A stretch of 64,000 nt of DNA, taken from Luteibacter anthropi. Its GTDB lineage: Bacteria > Pseudomonadota > Gammaproteobacteria > Xanthomonadales > Rhodanobacteraceae. Below the pieces are notes generated by a model, which was not told the DNA's origin, did not search any database, and saw only the letters and a program-made list of their open reading frames with translations. Every line of letters begins with the position of its first letter. Position 1 is the stretch's first letter. The stretch is taken from assembly GCF_011759365.1 (NCBI RefSeq), contig NZ_JAARLZ010000007.1, positions 124,001 through 188,000 on the forward strand, read 5' to 3'. The translations under genes and the position numbers were made by a program. Below are positions 58,529 through 64,000 of this stretch, piece by piece.

Positions 58529-59821
58529 ATGACCCAGCCGCTCTGGCAGAAATCCGACACCCAGGTGGACGCGCGCATCATGCGCTTCCTCGCTGGCAAC
58601 GATGTCGTGCTCGACCGTGAGTTCTTCCTGCACGACATCACCGCCAGCAAGGCGCATGTGGAAGGCCTGGCCAATATCGGCGTGGTCTCCGCCGATGAGC
58701 GTGACGCCCTGTTGCGTGAGCTCGACATCCTGGCCGGTGATTTTTCCGCCGGCAGCTTCGTGCTCGACGAACGCTTCGAAGATGGCCATTCCGCCATCGA
58801 GGCCCGTCTTACCGAGCGCCTTGGGGATGCCGGTCGCCGCGTGCACACCGGCCGCAGCCGTAACGACCAGATCCTGGTCGCCACGCGCCTGTGGCTGAAG
58901 GAGAAGCTCTCCACGCTGGAGGCCCTCTGCCGTCGCATTGCCGAGGTGTGTCTTGAACGCGCAGCTGGCGATGCCCTGCCGATGCCGGGCTACACGCATA
59001 TCCAGCGTGCCGTGGTCTCGTCCACGGGCATGTGGTTTGCGGCCTTTGCCGAGGCCTTCATCGACAACACCCTGCGTGCACGTCAGGCGCTGGAGCTGAT
59101 CGACGCGAATCCGCTGGGTACTGCCGCCGGTTATGGCGTGAACGTGGCCCTCGACCGCGCGCACACCACGGCGGCGCTCGGCTTCAGCCGCATGCAGGTC
59201 TCGCCGATTTACGCCCAGCTCTCGCGCGGCAAGTTCGAGATGGCGGCACTCGATGCCGTCGGCACGGCACTGCTGGACACCCGTCGCCTGGCGTGGGATC
59301 TGTCGCTGTTCACCACCGCCGAATTCGACTTCGTGAAGCTGCCGGCCGAGTACACCACCGGCTCGTCCATCATGCCGAACAAGCGCAATCCGGACGTGGT
59401 GGAACTGCTGCGCGCGAGCTATGCGAGCGTGGCCGCCGCGCGCACCGAGATCGAACAGCTGCTGTCGTTGCCTTCGGGCTACCAGCGCGACCTGCAGTTC
59501 TCCAAGGGTTCGTTGTTCCATGGTTTCTCCATGGGACTGGGTGCACTGGAACTGCTGCCGGACATGCTGGCCCGTTTCGAGTGGAAGGCGGACAAGATGC
59601 GCGCCGCCATCGAACCGGCGATGTACGCCACGGATGTGGCGATCGAGCAGGCCGTGGCCGGCGTACCGTTCCGCGACGCCTACCGCGCCGCGGCGGAAAC
59701 GGCGGCCTCGGCCGGTGAAGGTCGCTCTCCGGAATCCAGCCTCGCCGCCCGCACCTCGCCAGGCGCCGGTCACGACCTGATGCTGGACACTCTGCGCAAG
59801 CGTCTGGAGAGCCTGCGCTAA
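58529..59821 (+). CDS. argH: Argininosuccinate lyase
   Basis: A 430-residue member of the fumarase/aspartase superfamily, giving arginine and fumarate. The signature [12 protein letters not shown] with the catalytic Ser is present, along with [17 protein letters not shown] with the catalytic His, and the C-terminal [12 protein letters not shown]. Length is about 30 residues shorter than E. coli ArgH, as usual for this lineage. A REP cluster separates it from proB. Confidence 0.95.
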   Translation: MTQPLWQKSDTQVDARIMRFLAGNDVVLDREFFLHDITASKAHVEGLANIGVVSADERDALLRELDILAGDFSAGSFVLDERFEDGHSAIEARLTERLGDAGRRVHTGRSRNDQILVATRLWLKEKLSTLEALCRRIAEVCLERAAGDALPMPGYTHIQRAVVSSTGMWFAAFAEAFIDNTLRARQALELIDANPLGTAAGYGVNVALDRAHTTAALGFSRMQVSPIYAQLSRGKFEMAALDAVGTALLDTRRLAWDLSLFTTAEFDFVKLPAEYTTGSSIMPNKRNPDVVELLRASYASVAAARTEIEQLLSLPSGYQRDLQFSKGSLFHGFSMGLGALELLPDMLARFEWKADKMRAAIEPAMYATDVAIEQAVAGVPFRDAYRAAAETAASAGEGRSPESSLAARTSPGAGHDLMLDTLRKRLESLR

Positions 59822-59823
59822 CC

Positions 59824-59974
59824 CTGTAGGAGCGCGCCCTGCGCGCGACAGGTGATCGCGAAAACCCGTCGCGCGCAAGGCGCGCTCCTACAAGAAACCT
59901 CACCGCTGTAGGAGCGCGCCTCGCGCGCGACAGCTCTTCGCATAACCCGGTCGCGCGCAAGGCGCGCTCCTACA
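59824..59974. repeat. Two tandem REP inverted pairs between argH and proB
   Basis: Pair one is at 59824-59892 and pair two at 59907-59974, each an inward-facing set of two cores. They lie within the arg-pro operon and could stabilise or process the message, or lower proB expression. Confidence 0.9.
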
Positions 59975-60013
59975 ACAACGTCGAGTCACTGTCGCACACC
60001 GGGAGGGTACGTG

Positions 60014-61138
60014 ATGGCCAGTCACTTCACCGAACAACCGTTGCCTTCCTGGCGACGCGCTGTCCTGAAAGTCGGCAGCAGCCTTCTCACCACCCCGGAC
60101 GGTAGCCTCGACGACCATCATGCCGGATCCCTTGCCGCTTTCGTCTCCGCCAGCCGCCGCGAGGGCAGGGAAGTGGTCATTGTCTCCTCCGGCGCCGTCG
60201 CCGCCGGTCGCCGCCTCGCACTACCCGAAAAAAGCACGGGCCTCAGCGGCCGCCAGGCCCTCGCCGCCCTGGGCCAGACCCGCCTGGTCGCCCTGTGGCA
60301 AGGCTTTTTCGACGCCCCGGTCGGCCAGGTCCTGCTCACCCACGACGACCTGCGCAACCGCCGCCGCTACCTCAACGCCCGTTCCACCCTTCGCGAACTG
60401 CTCGCCCTGGGCGCCATCCCCGTCATCAACGAAAACGACACCGTTGCCGTCGACGAACTGAAACTCGGCGACAACGACAACCTCGCCGCCATCGTGGCGG
60501 CGCTGGTCGATGCGGACGTGCTGATGATCGCCTCGGATATCGCGGGCCTGTACACAGCCAACCCGCGCACCGACCCCGACGCACAACCGGTGCCCGACGT
60601 GGCCGAAGTCACCCCGGATCACCTGGCCAGTGCAGGCGGCGCCGGTACGGCAGCTGGTACCGGCGGTATGAGCACGAAACTGGAAGCGGCACTCAAGGCG
60701 GCCGCCGCCGGTATTGAAACCCTCCTTTTCGACGGCCGCGACGCCGCCTGCGTAGCACGTCTGGCGGAAGGCCATCTCACCGGCACCCGTCTGCGCGCGC
60801 CGCGTTCACGCCTCGCAGCACGCAAGTATTGGCTGCGGCACGCACCGGGAGCCGGGCGTATCGTGGTGGATGACGGCGCCCTGCAAGCACTGCGCGCGCG
60901 CGGTGCCTCCCTGCTGCCGGGTGGGGTACTGCACGCCGAAGGCGACTTCGCACGCGGCGATGTCATCGACATTGCCCATGCCGACAAGCCCATGGCCCGT
61001 GGCGTCGTGCAATATGCAGCCTCAGACATCCGCCGCATCGCCGGCCGGCACACCCGCGACATCGAATCCCTGCTTGGCTACAGCTATGGCGAGAACGTGG
61101 TCCATCGCGACGACCTCGTTCTGCTGGGTGACCCATGA
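60014..61138 (+). CDS. proB: Glutamate 5-kinase
   Basis: A 374-residue kinase for the first step of proline synthesis. The amino acid kinase domain (about 1-260) has [45 protein letters not shown] and [13 protein letters not shown] domain covers about 275-365. ATG 60014 has GGAGGG six bases before it; GTG 60011 is one codon earlier but too close. Its stop overlaps the proA start by four bases. Confidence 0.96.
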   Translation: MASHFTEQPLPSWRRAVLKVGSSLLTTPDGSLDDHHAGSLAAFVSASRREGREVVIVSSGAVAAGRRLALPEKSTGLSGRQALAALGQTRLVALWQGFFDAPVGQVLLTHDDLRNRRRYLNARSTLRELLALGAIPVINENDTVAVDELKLGDNDNLAAIVAALVDADVLMIASDIAGLYTANPRTDPDAQPVPDVAEVTPDHLASAGGAGTAAGTGGMSTKLEAALKAAAAGIETLLFDGRDAACVARLAEGHLTGTRLRAPRSRLAARKYWLRHAPGAGRIVVDDGALQALRARGASLLPGGVLHAEGDFARGDVIDIAHADKPMARGVVQYAASDIRRIAGRHTRDIESLLGYSYGENVVHRDDLVLLGDP

Positions 61139-62442
61139 ACCAGGAGCACGAGGCGACCATGGACACGATCTCTCCCTTGCGTACGGCAGCGCTGGCCTGC
61201 CGTGATGCCGTCGCAACCATCGCGGCACTCGACACCGACGCCAAGCGGCACCTGTTGAACCATATGGCCGATGCATTGGCAACCGACGAGGCCGCCGTAC
61301 TGCAAGCCAACGCACACGACATGCGCGCTGCCGAAGCGAACGGTACGGGCAACGCCATGCTGGACCGTCTTCGCCTCGATCCGGCCCGTCTGGCAGGCAT
61401 CGTCGCCGGCATACGCGACGTTGCCGCGCTTCCTGACCCGGTAGGTACTGTGACGCGACGCGAAACCCGCCCCAATGGCATCGTCGTCGAACGCGTACGC
61501 ATCCCGCTCGGCGTGATCGCGATGATCTACGAGGCACGGCCCAACGTCACCGCCGATGCGGCGGCTCTATGCCTCATGGCAGGCAACTGTGCGATCCTGC
61601 GTGGCGGCAGCGATGCCGTGCAATCCAGCCTCGCCATCGCCGGTGCATTGCGCCGTGCGCTACGAGAGCAGGGCCTCCCAGAGGATGCCATTACCGTCAT
61701 CGACGATCCACGTCGCGAAACGATGATCGAACTGCTTCAGCTCACGGATATCGTGGACCTCGCCATTCCCCGCGGCGGCGAAGGCCTGATCCGCTTCGTC
61801 GCCGAGCACGCGCGCGTGCCGGTGATCAAACACTACAAGGGTGTATGCCACCTCTATGTGGACCGTGCGGCCGACGAAGCACTGGCGCTGGACATCCTGC
61901 TGGACGGCAAGACCAGCCGCCCCGGTGTATGCAATGCACTGGAGACTCTGCTCGTTCACAAGGATATCGCGGCATCCCTCGTGCCGCTGGCCGTAAGACA
62001 ACTCCGGGAGAAAGGCGTAGAGGTGCGCGGCGATGCGGCCAGCCGCGCACTGGTGTCTGATCTGGTGCAGGCCACGGATGACGACTATGCTGCCGAATTC
62101 CTCGATCTGGTCATTGCCTTGCGCATCGTCGACTCCACTGAGGATGCCATCGGCCATATCCATCGCTATGGTTCGGACCACACCGAAGTCATCGCCACGC
62201 GCGATGAGGCAACGGCAGAGCAGTTCATTCGTGCCATCCGCTCTGCCGTGGTGATGGTCAATGCCTCATCGCGATTCAGTGATGGGGGAGAGCTCGGTCT
62301 GGGCACGGAAATCGGCATCTCGACCACCCGCCTGCATGCTTATGGGCCGATGGGAGCGGAATCATTGACGATCGAACGCTTCGTAGTACGTGGCGCAGGC
62401 CAGACCCGCCATGCGAGAACCTTCGATATTCCACCCCACTAA
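61135..62442 (+). CDS. proA: Gamma-glutamyl phosphate reductase
   Basis: A 435-residue aldehyde-dehydrogenase-fold enzyme that follows ProB. The catalytic Cys is in [11 protein letters not shown], and [21 protein letters not shown] and [12 protein letters not shown] are family blocks. ATG 61135 sits in an ATGA overlap with proB. ATG 61159 (GAGG five bases upstream) is a possible shorter start. The last codons (CCCCACTAA) run into the first base pairs of the tandem repeat. Confidence 0.95.
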   Translation: MNQEHEATMDTISPLRTAALACRDAVATIAALDTDAKRHLLNHMADALATDEAAVLQANAHDMRAAEANGTGNAMLDRLRLDPARLAGIVAGIRDVAALPDPVGTVTRRETRPNGIVVERVRIPLGVIAMIYEARPNVTADAAALCLMAGNCAILRGGSDAVQSSLAIAGALRRALREQGLPEDAITVIDDPRRETMIELLQLTDIVDLAIPRGGEGLIRFVAEHARVPVIKHYKGVCHLYVDRAADEALALDILLDGKTSRPGVCNALETLLVHKDIAASLVPLAVRQLREKGVEVRGDAASRALVSDLVQATDDDYAAEFLDLVIALRIVDSTEDAIGHIHRYGSDHTEVIATRDEATAEQFIRAIRSAVVMVNASSRFSDGGELGLGTEIGISTTRLHAYGPMGAESLTIERFVVRGAGQTRHARTFDIPPH

Positions 62443-63420
62443 CCCGTCGTTCCTGCGAACGCAGGAACCCAGCGCCCCGGTTCACCAGTAAACACCGCCA
62501 CGTTTCATCGGCTTGTGTGTAGGTAACCCTCTCGCGAAAACCCATCGCACCGCACTGGGTCCCTGCTTTCGCAGGGACGACGTGAGGGGTAGGTAGGGAA
62601 TCGCAATCTCGCAACCCGTCGTTCCTGCGAACGCAGGAACCCAGCGCCCCGGTTCACCAGTAAACACCGCCACATTGCATCGGCTCGTGTGCAGGTAACC
62701 CTCTCGCAAAAACCCACCGCACCGCACTGGGTCCCTGCTTTCGCAGGGACGACGTGAGGGGTAGGTGGGGAGCTGCAATCTCGCAACCCGTCGTTCCTGC
62801 GAACGCAGGAACCCAGCGCCCCGGTCCACCAGCCAACACCGCCACGTTGCATCGGCTCGTGTGCAGGTAACCCTCTCGCAAAAACCCACCGCACCGCACT
62901 GGGTCCCTGTTTTCACAGGGACGACGTGAGGGGTAGGTGGGAACCTGCAATCTCGCAACCCGTCGTTCCTGCAAACGCAGGAACCCAGCGCCCCAGTCCA
63001 CCAGCAAACACCGCCACGTTGCATCGGCTCGTGTGCAGGTAACCCTCTCGCGAAAACCCACCGCACCGCACTGGGTCCCTGCTTTCGCAGGGACGACGTG
63101 AGGGGTAGGCAGGGCATCGCAATCTCGCAACCCGTCGTTCCTGCGAACGCAGGAACCCAGCGCCCCGGTTCACCAGTAAACACCGCCACGTTTCATCGGC
63201 TTGTGTGCAGGTAACCCTCTCGCGAAAACCCACCGCACCGCACTGGGTCCCTGTTTTCACAGGGACGACGTGAGGGGTAGGAAGGGAGCTGCAATCTCGC
63301 AACCCGTCGTTCCTGCGAAAGCAGGAACCCAGCGCCCCGGTCCACCAGCAAACACCGCCACGCTGCATCGGCTTGTGTGCAAGTGACCCTCTCACCAAAA
63401 ACCTATCGCACCGCACCGGA
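62443..63420. repeat. Tandem array of a 172-bp BIME-like repeat (about 5.7 copies)
   Basis: Units begin with CCCGTCGTTCCTGCGAACG at 62443, 62615, 62787, 62959, 63131 and 63303, an exact 172-base period. Each has an outer inverted repeat: a hairpin at its left (TTCCTGCGAACGCAGGAA) and a related inverted one in its middle (TCCCTGCTTTCGCAGGGA), joined by a 70-base centre and a tail of GACGTGAGGGGTAGG. Copies differ by a few substitutions. The period is not a multiple of three, so the long reverse frames across it are not taken as genes. Confidence 0.95.
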
Positions 63421-63468
63421 TCCCGAGCTTTGGAAGGAACGACCGTGGTGTCATTCTTCGCATAGTCA

Positions 63469-63999
63469 TCACCCCTTCCGCTTCCCCGGCACCTCAGCGA
63501 GCAGCACCGTCAACAACATATTCTGGCCACCTTCCCCGGCGTGCAACGCAGCCTCCTCAAGCTCGCTGATCAGCCCATTGATCCGCGCAAGCCGCGCATC
63601 GTCAGCACGGAACGTCAGGTGCCGCACAGCACAATTACGCTGTGGCCCCTCAAAGCGAGTCGCGGCCTGCGAGGCCACGGCAGCAAAGGCCCGCAGGCTG
63701 GCAGCTAAAGCACTACTGGCCACCTTGATCAGATTCTTCCGCCCACTTCGCGTGCGCACGGCATCCGCCGACGACATCTGCCTGGACGCTGCCGCATAAA
63801 CCGCCTCCGGCCGACGCCCCGTGCTGCGCAGCTCCACGACGCGTATGAGACCGGATTTCTCCAGCTGATCCAGATGGTGATAGAGCGCCGTGACCGGACG
63901 ACCGAGGCGCCCGGCGATTTCGCGTGCGGAGGCCTCGCCGTCTACATCCAGGCGCTGGATGATCGCCAGCCGCGTCGAGGAGGCCAGGGTGCCCAACTG
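63469..63999 (-). CDS. ArsR/winged-helix transcriptional regulator (5' partial)
   Basis: The frame enters from the right edge and ends at 63469. A winged-helix domain is near the visible N-terminus (TRLAIIQRLDVDGEASAREIAGRLGRPVTALYHHLDQLEKSGLI, with the wing after VVELRSTGRRPEAVYAA), as in the HTH_20/ArsR-like families. The C-terminal half is helical and ends EVPGKRKG. No metal-binding Cys motif is visible. The ligand is unknown, and the first residues lie outside the window. Confidence 0.85.
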   Translation of the reverse strand, partial: QLGTLASSTRLAIIQRLDVDGEASAREIAGRLGRPVTALYHHLDQLEKSGLIRVVELRSTGRRPEAVYAAASRQMSSADAVRTRSGRKNLIKVASSALAASLRAFAAVASQAATRFEGPQRNCAVRHLTFRADDARLARINGLISELEEAALHAGEGGQNMLLTVLLAEVPGKRKG

Positions 64000-64000
64000 G

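Noticed and set aside
55856-59878. 1340-codon reverse frame opposite the arg genes
   Set aside because: It lies antisense to argE', argB, argC and argH, all with intact motifs. The translation has shadow composition.
62482-63189. Long reverse-strand frames (up to 235 codons) across the 172-bp array
   Set aside because: The repeat period is 172 bases, so each unit shifts the frame. The text VVPAKAGTQ and RRNDGLRDC is the well-known spurious translation of repeat hairpins, and there is no consistent start or ribosome site.
62443-63420. CRISPR array
   Set aside because: The whole 172-base unit is repeated, including the part that would be spacer. There are no short repeats with unique spacers and no cas genes.

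Overview
The window looks like a stretch of chromosome from a GC-rich gammaproteobacterium of the Xanthomonadales, most likely Rhodanobacteraceae (a Luteibacter- or Dyella-like organism). The family-level inference rests on three things seen in the sequence: an arginine operon that uses the N-acetylornithine carbamoyltransferase route with an NAGS-kinase fusion, a lone RnfB-like gene between nth and metG, and intergenic spaces filled with a short REP family (core GTAGGAGCGCGCCTTGCGCG). No phage, insertion sequence, CRISPR array, rRNA or tRNA gene was seen. The species is inference.

Left part (1-20,581): the end of an RNase R-like gene with a histone-H1-like tail, rlmB, a small membrane protein, and a Gdx/SugE guanidinium exporter behind a two-hairpin guanidine-II riboswitch. 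Then come the reverse-strand phosphate operon pstS-pstC-pstA-pstB-phoU with a candidate Pho box, RNase T, and a forward porin. A reverse block follows: two-component system, then RND pump, membrane-fusion protein and outer-membrane lipoprotein. A forward carbonic anhydrase plus SulP pair closes this part.

Middle (20,582-44,500): nth-rnfB-metG (reverse), a DUF2147 protein, mrp, dcd, a lipoprotein, miaA-hfq-hflX-hflK-hflC-purA (forward), and purB with a FimX-like c-di-GMP protein (reverse). After these come epmB and efp (divergent; EF-P and its lysine-2,3-aminomutase-like partner) and a tightly coupled run: amidohydrolase, YciI-like, ubiG, gph, squalene/phytoene-synthase-like. folE2 is last.

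Right part (44,501-64,000): yidD-pyrC-M23 peptidase (reverse), a DksA homologue with a long Ala/Lys/Pro tail, nadV-type nicotinamide phosphoribosyltransferase, cysS-sufE (reverse) and a glycine-zipper protein. Next is the arginine-proline operon argF'-argG-argE'-argB/A-argC-argH-proB-proA. A 172-bp tandem repeat array and a partial ArsR-like regulator end the window.

The most notable regulatory find is upstream of argF'. A promoter, a 34-codon leader ORF with three arginine codons in four positions, and an intrinsic terminator are arranged so that the last codons of the leader are perfectly complementary (9 bp) to the 5' arm of the terminator. This is the arrangement expected of ribosome-mediated transcription attenuation by arginine.
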